The translations under genes were made by a program, and so were the position numbers. This document shows, piece by piece, positions 1-4,810 of a DNA stretch of 7,162 nt. Origin of the DNA: Pseudomonadota bacterium (GTDB lineage Bacteria > Desulfobacterota > WTBG01 > CAIYCZ01); contig JAPLIX010000550.1 of assembly GCA_026388865.1 (NCBI GenBank), forward strand, positions 1 through 7,162, in the 5' to 3' direction. A model generated the notes under the pieces. The model ran no database searches and was not told where the DNA came from. It saw only the letters and a program-made list of their open reading frames with translations. Within the stretch, counting starts at the first letter, position 1. Each line of letters opens with the position of its first letter.

Positions 1-314
1 ATTCTTATAATCCTGGAGTCACTGGTGGAGAAGCGGCTCACGTTCTTGCTATAAGCGAAATGCCGAGCCACACGCATATTCAAAATGCCCATACTCACAC
101 TCAAAATGCGCACAATCACGGGATTAGTTCAGGCTCAGGAACACAAGGTTCAGGTTGGGTGGCGAATACAAATAATGGAACACCAGGAATTGTTACTGAC
201 AATGCTACTGCTGTAAACCAAAACACCACTGCAACCAACCAAAATACTGGAGGTGGGGCGGCGCATAATAACCTTCCTCCTTACTACGCCCTAGCTTTCA
301 TAATGAAGCTGTAA
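1..314 (+). CDS. Phage tail collar-like protein, C-terminal fragment (partial at window start)
   Basis: The reading frame is open from base 3 to a TAA at 312-314, so this is the last ~103 residues of a gene that starts upstream. The ATG at 60 is internal, because the preceding codons already read as family sequence (GGEAAHVLAISEM). The protein has the typical end of phage-tail-collar / microcystin-dependent-protein-like domains: the E-M-P-x-H-x-H signature (MPSHTHIQNAHTH), a Gly/Asn/Thr-rich loop region, then G-G-G-A-A-H-N-N-L-P-P-Y-Y-A-L-x-F-I-M-K-L at the very end. Family members are surface or tail-fibre proteins that trimerise; some are encoded by phages and many are chromosomal exported proteins. 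The next gene also has tail-fibre-like repeats, so the two probably belong to one surface-protein cluster. The His-rich stretch fits metal coordination in fibre trimers, but that is an inference. The N-terminal part is unknown. Confidence 0.85.
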   Translation, partial: SYNPGVTGGEAAHVLAISEMPSHTHIQNAHTHTQNAHNHGISSGSGTQGSGWVANTNNGTPGIVTDNATAVNQNTTATNQNTGGGAAHNNLPPYYALAFIMKL

Positions 315-344
315 GTTTGGAGCAGCGTACAGAGTTTATTATCG

Positions 345-361
345 CCAAAGCGGGAATCTAA
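345..361 (+). repeat. Possible half-REP remnant
   Basis: The bases around 348-359 read aaagcgggaatcta. This matches the right arm and trailing flank of the REP-like hairpins seen intact at 4283-4302 (gaaaacgggaatctat). The left arm is missing, so this is at best a decayed half copy. It lies directly before the next gene, whose start is poorly defined. Confidence 0.3.
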
Positions 362-397
362 AATATTTTAAATCAAACATCACAAATAGTTCTATTC

Positions 398-1705
398 GTG
401 GTCTTAACACTATCTTTATTGTCTGCTGTTCCTTATTCCTACAGCGGTGTGCCGCAACTTATCAACTATCAGGGAAAACTAACTAATGCAGGTGGCTCAC
501 CTCTCAATGGTACTTTTGTCATGAGCTTCACAGTCTATGATGCTGAGAGTGGTGGTACTTCTTTATGGACAGAGACGCAATCTTCGGTTGCCGTCAATAA
601 TGGTGTGTTTAATGTGATTCTCGGCAGCGGCCCGGATGGTAAACCTAATACGACAGATGATGTGCCAATATCTGCTTCTGTCTTCTATGGTGATCAGAGA
701 TGGCTTGGGGTAAAAATAGGCAGTGATTCAGAGATGACGCCAAGAACCAGGTTTACAAGCGTGGGGTATGCGATAACGGCAGATAATCTGGGAGGCGGTA
801 AGGTTGTTGTAGATACTGATGGTAAAGTCGGGATTGGCACACAAAATCCCTCATATAATCTTCAAATAATAGGAGAGGCACCAACCAGTAGTGGAACAAT
901 AACTATGTCCGCAAATAAAGATGCGAACTATTTTACAACATCAGCTCCTATAACTCTTAGAACTGGTGATGTGGTTTTGCCTAATATAACCCAGCAAGCA
1001 AGACTCGTGGCTATTGGTAGTGGCAGTATTACGGGCACTACCTTTAATATTTATCCATATGCTGGTAACATTACTGCAGAAACTTTTCAGATTTATCATA
1101 CCTCATATATAGACATATCATCCCCCGATGGTCCTGGTGTTCTCAAAATGGGTACTAATACTAGCAGATTAAATGCCGGTACACCCAATGCAGGTCATTC
1201 CGAGATAGGAAGTAGTTGGGATGACAATTTTTATATTAAAACATTTGATGATAATCCTAACGCTAACTTTTCTCTTGGTATCGGTGATGGTGCAGGTGGG
1301 TGGACACATACGCCTATCACGTGGAATAACATGTTGATACTAAATGGCTCAGGCAAAACATGGTGTCCAAGTTGTGGTGTTAGCGTCGGCCCTAATGCAC
1401 GAGCAGATATGGTTATAACTGGAGATGGGAATGTTGGCATCGGAACAACAAACCCGCAATACAAATTGGATATTGAGGGATACATGCAGGCAAAAGGGTA
1501 TTATACTGGCGATATATTTTTTCAAAAAGATGGCAAGAAGCTTTGGCGTATGTTTGAGAAGGAGGACGGTCTTTATCTTGAAAGCATGACAAACGGCAAA
1601 ATATCCAGAGTTTTTTTAGAGCAGGACATAGTTGCTCTGAAGGAGCAGATTAAAAGTGAACTAAAGAAAGAATTACTGACTGAAAATATAAACGCAGATT
1701 TTTAA
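398..1705 (+). CDS. Exported surface protein with tail-fibre-type VGIGT repeats
   Basis: This is a 435-residue protein read from a GTG at 398. Residues 17-29 (GVPQLINYQGKLT) form a recurrent mature N-terminus of exported bacterial proteins, followed by a beta-rich domain to about residue 130 (ending RTRFTSVGYAITADN). Two repeats of the type V-G-I-G-T-x-N-P-x-x-x-L-x-I occur at about residues 144 and 346, as in phage tail fibres and S74-type fibre proteins. No S74 chaperone domain is evident. A C-P-S-C pair lies near residue 326. The last ~30 residues (LEQDIVALKEQIKSELKK) look like a coiled coil, suiting a trimeric fibre. The start is uncertain: the frame is open back to 362, and the hydrophobic signal segment (IVLFVVLTLSLLSAV) begins before the GTG, yet no ATG/GTG/TTG precedes it and no Shine-Dalgarno is visible. 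The exact role and partner are not known. It is probably in a cluster with the collar-like gene upstream. Confidence 0.8.
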   Translation: MVLTLSLLSAVPYSYSGVPQLINYQGKLTNAGGSPLNGTFVMSFTVYDAESGGTSLWTETQSSVAVNNGVFNVILGSGPDGKPNTTDDVPISASVFYGDQRWLGVKIGSDSEMTPRTRFTSVGYAITADNLGGGKVVVDTDGKVGIGTQNPSYNLQIIGEAPTSSGTITMSANKDANYFTTSAPITLRTGDVVLPNITQQARLVAIGSGSITGTTFNIYPYAGNITAETFQIYHTSYIDISSPDGPGVLKMGTNTSRLNAGTPNAGHSEIGSSWDDNFYIKTFDDNPNANFSLGIGDGAGGWTHTPITWNNMLILNGSGKTWCPSCGVSVGPNARADMVITGDGNVGIGTTNPQYKLDIEGYMQAKGYYTGDIFFQKDGKKLWRMFEKEDGLYLESMTNGKISRVFLEQDIVALKEQIKSELKKELLTENINADF

Positions 1706-1731
1706 TAGATGCAGAGATTATTGTATCTTTT

Positions 1732-1737
1732 AAGGAG
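1732..1737 (+). promoter_or_regulatory. Ribosome binding site AAGGAG
   Basis: AAGGAG lies six bases before the ATG at 1744 and fixes that start. Confidence 0.8.
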
Positions 1738-1743
1738 TATACT

Positions 1744-2175
1744 ATGAAAGCCAAATTGCTTAATATATCATTATTGGTTTTACTGATTTTTATAGTTACA
1801 AAAAGCTATGCTGGTATGGGCAGCGAAAACTACGGCATGGAGGATTCTGTCTTCTCCAATGGCGGCGGGCCAATGGCCTCGGAGAGCTTTGGTGTTGATT
1901 CCACCCTCGGCCAGCCTTCCCCATTGATGGAAGAAGAACAGCCTACTTCAACAAATTATGCTCACTATCCTGGTTTTTGGTTCACCTCGAATACTCCATT
2001 AGTAGTGACTCATAATTGCCAGAGCATAGAGTTTTCAAGAAATTGCTTTCTAACTGAATTTGGGGATCGTTATGGGGAATTCATTTTAATATCCCTACTA
2101 CTGGGCCTGAGGTTTGGCAAAGCCATGACCCTTGGGGTACCGGACCTAATCCCAGAACCCTTGATATGCAACTGA
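1744..2175 (+). CDS. Secreted protein, N-terminal part of a frameshifted gene
   Basis: This is 143 codons from an ATG with a strong ribosome binding site. Residues 1-23 form a clear Sec signal peptide: KAK, a hydrophobic core, and S-Y-A followed by G24 at the predicted signal peptidase I site. Residues 30-80 carry the pattern G-G-G-x-M-x-S-x-S-F-x-x-D-S-x-x-G-Q-P-S-P and, later, S-T-N-Y-x-x-Y-P-G-F-W-F, a recurring N-terminal module of exported proteins in anaerobic Gram-negatives. Up to about residue 108 the translation reads as that family. After it (ISLLLGLRFGKAMTLGV...) it does not, whereas the frame starting at 2058 reads convincingly (IPTTGPEVWQSHDPWGTG) and runs into the next ORF. The natural product is most likely one protein of about 375 residues spanning 1744-2873, broken by a single-base loss near one of two GGGG runs (2062-2065, 2074-2077). 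Whether this is a real mutation or an assembly error cannot be told here. Confidence 0.75.
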   Translation: MKAKLLNISLLVLLIFIVTKSYAGMGSENYGMEDSVFSNGGGPMASESFGVDSTLGQPSPLMEEEQPTSTNYAHYPGFWFTSNTPLVVTHNCQSIEFSRNCFLTEFGDRYGEFILISLLLGLRFGKAMTLGVPDLIPEPLICN

Positions 2176-2873
2176 ATGCATATGGAATTAATAAAGTATA
2201 CACATTAATAAATACTGGCGGAGGACAGCCCGGGGGCCCATACGCGTGGCTTGAATTCTGGGGTAGTCAAGGTGCATATTTTAGAAAAGATCTTTTTGGA
2301 AATGTAGATATGCGTGACTGGAATCTTGATGGTTGGACTAATTATATTAATAACACAACAACCGTCAATGTGTTTCTGGTAAATCCTGGCATATACAATG
2401 GTGAAACCCGTTTAGATATGCAGCAGATTGATCTGCCGGAAGAATTCTTAACACAAAGTCTTACTGAAATTCGCCTTACAGATATAGGTGGTAGTAATTT
2501 TCAACGTGCATTTATAGTTGGGGCCACTGTATGTAATGCGGAAATAACTTTGGTGAAATTGGCATCTTTTACTGCGGCTCCTAAATCCGGCAAGGTACTC
2601 ATCCAATGGGCAACTGAGTCCGAGATTGATAATGCCGGTTTCAACCTATACCGTGCAGAGACGGAAAATGGGGAGTACAAAAAAATCAATACTGCCCTTA
2701 TTCCAGCCAAGGGCTCTTCCACTCAGGGCGCGTCGTATGAGTTTGTTGACAGCAATGTGAAAAACAGAAAGACTTATTTTTACAAGCTGGAAGATATTGA
2801 CACCAGCGGCGTCAGCACTTTACATGGACCTGTAAAAGCTACACCACGTCTTATATTCAGGCTTCGGGATTAG
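2166..2873 (+). CDS. C-terminal part of the frameshifted secreted protein, fibronectin-III-like domain
   Basis: This is 235 codons from the ATG at 2166, but the frame is open and protein-like back to 2058, so this ATG is probably internal to the original gene. Residues 1-125 look like a beta-sandwich (WLEFWGSQGAYFRKD, DMRDWNLDGW). Residues ~130-225 form a fibronectin-III-like domain: L-A-S-F-T-A-x-P-K-S-G-K-V-L-I-Q-W, then S-E-I-D-N-A-G-F-N-L-Y-R, I-P-A-K-G-S-S-T-Q-G-A, and T-Y-F-Y-K-L-E-D-I-D-x-x-G-V-S-T-x-H-G-P. This domain is common at the C-terminus of secreted or cell-surface proteins in deltaproteobacteria-like and candidate-phylum genomes, usually with an unproven binding role. No membrane anchor or sorting signal follows; the protein ends in LIFRLRD. 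No ribosome binding site stands before 2166, supporting its reading as a gene fragment. Confidence 0.7.
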   Translation: MQLNAYGINKVYTLINTGGGQPGGPYAWLEFWGSQGAYFRKDLFGNVDMRDWNLDGWTNYINNTTTVNVFLVNPGIYNGETRLDMQQIDLPEEFLTQSLTEIRLTDIGGSNFQRAFIVGATVCNAEITLVKLASFTAAPKSGKVLIQWATESEIDNAGFNLYRAETENGEYKKINTALIPAKGSSTQGASYEFVDSNVKNRKTYFYKLEDIDTSGVSTLHGPVKATPRLIFRLRD

Positions 2874-2887
2874 GGGCGCTATGAATT

Positions 2888-2915
2888 CGGAATGCAGATT
2901 GCGGAATGCGGATTG
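2888..2915 (+). repeat. Tandem 14-bp repeat, two units
   Basis: The unit cggaatgcagattg at 2888-2901 is followed directly by cggaatgcggattg at 2902-2915, with one mismatch. It lies between the secreted-protein gene and the small peptide gene, and no function is evident. Confidence 0.7.
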
Positions 2916-2960
2916 CAAGAAAAGTGAAGAATTGTGATACAGTGAATAGTGATAAGAGAA

Positions 2961-2966
2961 GGGAGG
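2961..2966 (+). promoter_or_regulatory. Strong ribosome binding site GGGAGG
   Basis: GGGAGG is placed eight bases before the ATG at 2975. It decides that start over the in-frame upstream ATG at 2906, which has no such site. Confidence 0.8.
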
Positions 2967-2974
2967 AAAATAAT

Positions 2975-3088
2975 ATGAGAAAAGAATATGAAGCGCCAAA
3001 GGTTATAACCTATTCAGAGGATGAAATTATCGACATGCTCGGCCCGGCACAGACGTGCTCACCCAGTCCGTGCCCGACGTATAATTAA
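2975..3088 (+). CDS. Short RiPP-precursor-like peptide (37 aa)
   Basis: A 37-residue peptide with a strong ribosome binding site. An in-frame ATG at 2906 would add 23 basic residues but lacks a site. Residues 1-22 resemble a leader: K-E-Y-E-A-P-K-V-I-x-Y, then an acidic helix-like stretch S-E-D-E-I-I-D-M-L. The Y-x-x-P-x-V/L start recalls leaders recognised by RRE (PqqD-like) domains in lasso and other RiPP systems. Residues 23-27 are G-P-A-Q-T, a plausible leader/core boundary. The tail, residues 28-37, is C-S-P-S-P-C-P-T-Y-N, with Cys28 and Cys33 and three prolines. There is no signal peptide or membrane segment. No radical SAM enzyme, cyclase, peptidase or transporter is present within the window, so the type of modification cannot be named. 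It may be an orphan precursor or belong to a distant cluster. The peptide pattern and ribosome site are seen; the RiPP role is inferred. Confidence 0.6.
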   Translation: MRKEYEAPKVITYSEDEIIDMLGPAQTCSPSPCPTYN

Positions 3089-3123
3089 GGGGAAGGGAAA
3101 AATAAAAACGGTGAGTCGTCCAC

Positions 3124-3147
3124 CCTCCGTAGCAGGTACTGCGGAGG
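3124..3147 (+). repeat. Hairpin after the small peptide gene
   Basis: CCTCCGTAG (3124-3132) pairs with CTGCGGAGG (3139-3147) across a 6-base loop, giving nine pairs with one G-U. No T-run follows, so it is not a typical rho-independent terminator. It could be an mRNA 3' stabilising structure or a small repeat copy. Confidence 0.55.
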
Positions 3148-3230
3148 ACGGGGTGAATCGGTCAATAGGTGAATGGGTGACGGCTCACCGCAGGCGAGTG
3201 CTGAGCGATGAGTAATGAGTAGGGAGATAA

Positions 3231-3293
3231 GGCACAAAGGCAACCCGCCTTCGCGCAAGGCTACGGCGGGCAAGCAGGCACAGAGGCACAAAG
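3231..3293 (+). mobile_element. Miniature palindromic insertion flanked by 9-bp direct repeats
   Basis: GGCACAAAG occurs at 3231-3239 and again at 3285-3293. Between them is a compound palindrome: CCCGCC (3244-3249) with GGCGGG (3265-3270), and an inner CCTT (3248-3251) with AAGG (3257-3260) around cgcgc. The second copy of the surrounding direct repeat lacks this segment, as an unfilled site would. It encodes nothing; any mobility would be in trans. The direct repeats could also be chance in this purine-rich repeat DNA. Confidence 0.4.
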
Positions 3294-3343
3294 TAAAAGA
3301 TAGGGATTCGGGGCTGAAGGCTGATAGCTCATCACTTAATACG

Positions 3344-3377
3344 GGCAGGAGTCAGAAATGGCTTCTGCCTTTGTTTT
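3344..3377 (+). terminator. Rho-independent terminator 1
   Basis: GGCAGGAGT (3344-3352) pairs with GCTTCTGCC (3361-3369), nine pairs with two G-U, an 8-base loop, then TTTGTTTT. It is the end of direct repeat copy 1 and would stop transcription coming from the small peptide gene before hicAB module 1. Confidence 0.65.
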
Positions 3378-3383
3378 CATAAC

Positions 3384-3412
3384 AGCCTGGCAAATTTCTT
3401 GACAAGCAGGCT
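3384..3412 (+). promoter_or_regulatory. Inverted repeat over a -35 box, possible operator
   Basis: AGCCTG (3384-3389) and CAGGCT (3407-3412) form a perfect 6-bp inverted repeat whose interior contains TTGACA at 3399-3404. HicB-type antitoxins often autoregulate through such sites, but the HicB here is short, so a link is only an inference. Confidence 0.3.
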
Positions 3413-3427
3413 CAGCTAATGAATAAT
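3399..3427 (+). promoter_or_regulatory. Candidate sigma-70 promoter for hicAB module 1
   Basis: TTGACA (3399-3404), a 17-base spacer, then AATAAT (3422-3427), which is five of six to TATAAT. It lies just after terminator 1 and about 170 bases before the hicA start, leaving a long AT-rich leader that holds another 6-bp inverted repeat (CAATAG 3433-3438, CTATTG 3462-3467). Confidence 0.4.
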
Positions 3428-3596
3428 TTAAACAATAGAACTATAGCATCACGATAGAAGGCTATTGAGATGAATTAAAACCGATACACGCGACTAAATA
3501 AGTATTGCAGACCGTTGTTTCAGGATGGTTAATTGATTTTAGCAATTTAAATATAGACATAAGAAACCAGGATGAATATTTTGCCAAATATAAAAT

Positions 3597-3848
3597 ATGA
3601 AAAAAGGAATTTTAGATAAAATCCTCTCCGGGTTAGCTGACAAAAATGTCCGGTTTGAAGACTTGCGAAAACTTCTTCATTCCTTTGGTTTTGCCGAAAG
3701 AATCAAGGGTGACCATTATATTTTTACAAAATATGATGTTGTGGAAATTATAAATTTGCAGCCACTCCATGACGGCAAAGCAAAAGCATATCAGGTGAAG
3801 CAGGTTAGAAATATTATTATTAAATACTCATTGCACAGGGGAGTGTAA
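3597..3848 (+). CDS. hicA: HicA-family mRNA interferase toxin (module 1)
   Basis: An 83-residue HicA/YcfA-like protein with the double-stranded-RNA-binding-like fold of the family. HicA toxins cleave mRNA and are held inactive by HicB. The helix-rich N-terminus (residues 1-30, VRFEDLRKLLHSFGF) is followed by the G-x-H motif as G38-D-H-Y-I-F, with His40 the expected catalytic residue, then a beta hairpin and a final K-x-x-Q-V-K-Q-V-R-N-I-I-I-K-Y helix. It is longer than the ~60-residue classic HicA, as in the variant subgroup that begins with an extra helix. The start is firm because a TAA lies two codons upstream (3591-3593), yet no Shine-Dalgarno precedes it. The hicB partner starts one base after the stop, so the two form an operon with the toxin first. 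The toxin fold is seen by motif; activity is inferred. Confidence 0.85.
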   Translation: MKKGILDKILSGLADKNVRFEDLRKLLHSFGFAERIKGDHYIFTKYDVVEIINLQPLHDGKAKAYQVKQVRNIIIKYSLHRGV

Positions 3849-3849
3849 A

Positions 3850-4059
3850 ATGTATCGATATGAGATAATTGTTTATTGGAGTGATCAGGACAAAGCCTTT
3901 GTAGCAGAAGTTCCTGAGTTGCCCGGCTGTATGGCAGATGGAAAAACTTACGAAGACGTGATGCAGAATGTTCAGATTATTATTGACGAATGGATTGATA
4001 CGGCAAAACAATCAGGAAGAGAAATACCTGAGCCCAAAGGAAAGCTTATGTATGCATAA
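3850..4059 (+). CDS. hicB: HicB-family antitoxin (module 1)
   Basis: A 69-residue HicB-like protein with the partial RNase H-like fold of the family. It neutralises HicA by binding it. Recognisable elements are Y-R-Y-E-I-I-V-Y-W (strand 1), F-V-A-E-V-P-E-L-P-G-C (residues 17-27, the family signature), G-x-T-Y-E-D-V-M-Q-N (about 31-40) and a helix with I-I-I-D-E-W-I. It stops soon after, at K-G-K-L-M-Y-A, so it lacks the C-terminal helix-turn-helix or ribbon-helix-helix domain of longer HicB proteins and probably does not bind DNA by itself. The ribosome site GGGGAG (3838-3843) lies inside the end of hicA, six bases before the ATG, which ties its translation to hicA. The transcript would end at the terminator at 4215-4246. 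Confidence 0.85.
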   Translation: MYRYEIIVYWSDQDKAFVAEVPELPGCMADGKTYEDVMQNVQIIIDEWIDTAKQSGREIPEPKGKLMYA

Positions 4060-4062
4060 ATC

Positions 4063-4092
4063 CGGGAATCGGGATACGGGATTTCGGGAATT
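4063..4092 (+). repeat. Degenerate CGGGAAT tandem array
   Basis: Four imperfect 7-8 bp units follow one another: cgggaat, cgggata, cgggattt, cgggaatt. They sit directly after the hicB stop codon and share the CGGGAAT core of the REP-like hairpins nearby. Confidence 0.6.
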
Positions 4093-4124
4093 AGTGCAAG
4101 GTAAAAAGGTAACGGTTCGACTGC

Positions 4125-4246
4125 GCTCACCGCAAGAGAGTCCTGAGCGATGAGTGCTGAGTTACGAGTTGTGAAATGAAAAAGCTGTAGGCTGATAGCT
4201 TATCGCTTAATACGGGCAGGAGTCAGCAATGGCTTCTGCCTTTTTT
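4125..4246 (+). repeat. Direct repeat copy 2 (right of hicAB module 1)
   Basis: This is the second, compact copy of the repeat at 3183-3377, without the inserted palindrome. It holds the head gctcaccgcaagagag, the ctgagcgatgagt stretch, the aggctgatagct..gggcaggagtcag stretch and a terminator. Together the two copies bracket hicAB module 1. Confidence 0.75.
4215..4246 (+). terminator. Rho-independent terminator 2 (end of hicAB module 1)
   Basis: GGCAGGAGT (4215-4223) pairs with GCTTCTGCC (4232-4240), an 8-base loop, then six T. It is a stronger copy of terminator 1, placed 155 bases after the hicB stop codon. Confidence 0.75.
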
Positions 4247-4268
4247 GAGCATGTTTGGCAGTAGGCTA

Positions 4269-4368
4269 CCTCTAAAAATGTCATTCCCGTGAAAACGGGA
4301 ATCTATAACCAATTGAAATTACTGGACTCCCGCTTTCGCGGGAGTGACAGATTGGGAATTATAAGAGG
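4269..4368. repeat. REP-like inverted hairpin pair (BIME-like) between convergent operons
   Basis: Two perfect 8-bp hairpins face each other. ATTCCCGT-gaaa-ACGGGAAT is at 4283-4302, and ACTCCCGC-tttc-GCGGGAGT at 4326-4345, which on the minus strand also has a GAAA loop. They are extended by GTC (4280-4282) and GAC (4346-4348), with outer CCTCT (4269-4273) and AGAGG (4364-4368). This is the widespread CATTCCCGCGAAAGCGGGAATCC repeat type in a head-to-head pair. It fills the gap between two convergent operons and may act on both transcripts as a 3' structure. No RAYT transposase gene is in the window. Confidence 0.75.
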
Positions 4369-4391
4369 TTCTCAGTAGTTTTACCAACCGA

Positions 4392-4577
4392 TTAGGGCTT
4401 TGAAATATCCAAGTCTTTACAGATTTTACGGCACAGGTTATCATAGATATCGTTATGCCTTGGCACAGTTGAAACCTTCTTTTTAATGCGATGCACATAC
4501 ACGGTATGGTTTGCCCCTTCCCGTAAAAATTCGCACCCGTGCTGCTCAAGGTGCTTGATGAAGTCTCTGCGTTTCAT
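4392..4577 (-). CDS. hicA: HicA-family mRNA interferase toxin (module 2)
   Basis: A 61-residue classic-length HicA. Family features in order: M-K-R-R-D-F-I-K-H-L-E-Q-H-G-C (helix 1), G21-A-N-H24-T-V-Y, where His24 is the expected catalytic residue, then S-T-V-P-R-H-N-D-I (residues 36-44) and the closing helix with R-K-I-C-K-D-L-D-I. Expected role is ribosome-independent mRNA cleavage, restrained by the HicB encoded just upstream. Its ATG overlaps the hicB stop by four bases (ATGA on the minus strand), so toxin translation is coupled to and follows the antitoxin. No clear rho-independent terminator follows; the REP-like hairpins begin about 25 bases downstream. It is unlike module 1's toxin in sequence and length, so the two modules are not a recent duplication. 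Confidence 0.88.
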   Translation of the reverse strand: MKRRDFIKHLEQHGCEFLREGANHTVYVHRIKKKVSTVPRHNDIYDNLCRKICKDLDISKP

Positions 4578-4798
4578 ATCATGAGGGAACCGATCTGCTC
4601 CTTGATAGCATCCTTCCCGGTGTTATCTTCTTCCGTGAGTTGCTTATTGGCCTCAAGAACCAACTCGATTGCCTCCCGTAGATTTGACCTCGTTTCTTCC
4701 AATGTATGGCCCTGGGTATTTGCTCCCGGAAGTTCTTCTACATAACCTACATATCCGGAAGCCACTTTCTCATAAACAGCAGTTAATTTCATTTCCAT
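4574..4798 (-). CDS. hicB: HicB-family antitoxin (module 2)
   Basis: A 74-residue HicB-like antitoxin. I start it at the ATG at 4798, which has GAGG (4810-4807) eight bases ahead. A longer reading from a TTG at 4849 adds residues (LTCFLMQQCYNE) that do not resemble the family, and a start six bases further in (4792) is also possible. Family signature: L-T-A-V-Y-E-K-V-A-S-G-Y-V-G-Y-V-E-E-L-P-G-A (strand pair and PG turn), Q-G-H-T-L-E-E-T-R-S-N-L-R-E-A-I (helix), then E-L-V-L-E-A-N. A charged tail ends in IGSLMI. It has no C-terminal DNA-binding domain, so like its module 1 counterpart it is of the short type. Gene order is antitoxin first, the reverse of module 1. Confidence 0.87.
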   Translation of the reverse strand: MEMKLTAVYEKVASGYVGYVEELPGANTQGHTLEETRSNLREAIELVLEANKQLTEEDNTGKDAIKEQIGSLMI

Positions 4799-4810
4799 GG
4801 CAATTACCTC

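Larger units (their letters stand above)
3183..3377 (+). repeat. Direct repeat copy 1 (left of hicAB module 1)
   Basis: This matches 4125-4246 in the same orientation. The shared parts are the head (gctcaccgca..gag, then ctgagcgatgagt) and a ~55-bp tail starting aggctgatagct and ending in the terminator hairpin; the tail has only about three mismatches (3318-3372 against 4189-4243). Copy 1 is longer because its middle holds an extra palindromic segment at 3231-3293. The region has no credible gene; the small ORFs across it are read through repeats. Confidence 0.75.

Noticed and set aside
2070..2100. Programmed -1 ribosomal frameshift in the secreted-protein gene
   Set aside because: No X-XXY-YYZ slippery heptamer is in frame here; the ATTTTA stretch has one T too few, and no clear downstream pseudoknot was seen.
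2906..2974. Longer N-terminus for the small peptide from the ATG at 2906
   Set aside because: It lacks a ribosome site, partly reads through the 14-bp tandem repeat, and the leader-like sequence begins at the ATG at 2975, which has an excellent site.
3021..3291. ORFs across the repeat region on both strands (64 and 68 codons)
   Set aside because: They read through hairpins and direct repeats, have no ribosome site, and their compositions (many Arg, Pro, Cys, Leu) look non-coding.
3820..4011. Minus-strand ORF opposite hicB module 1
   Set aside because: It is antisense to a clear HicB frame with no ribosome site or family pattern.
3183..4246. Integron cassette array (attC-like repeats around a toxin-antitoxin pair)
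   Set aside because: The repeats lack the GTTRRRY / RYYYAAC core pairs at the ends of a single imperfect palindrome that define attC sites; their hairpin is a terminator.
4060..4391. CRISPR array in the repeat-rich gap
   Set aside because: The repeats are short, degenerate or palindromic singles with no regular spacers.
4319..4549. 76-codon minus-strand ORF ending in the TPAKAGVQ sequence
   Set aside because: It overlaps hicA module 2 in another frame, and its end is the translated REP repeat, a known annotation artefact.
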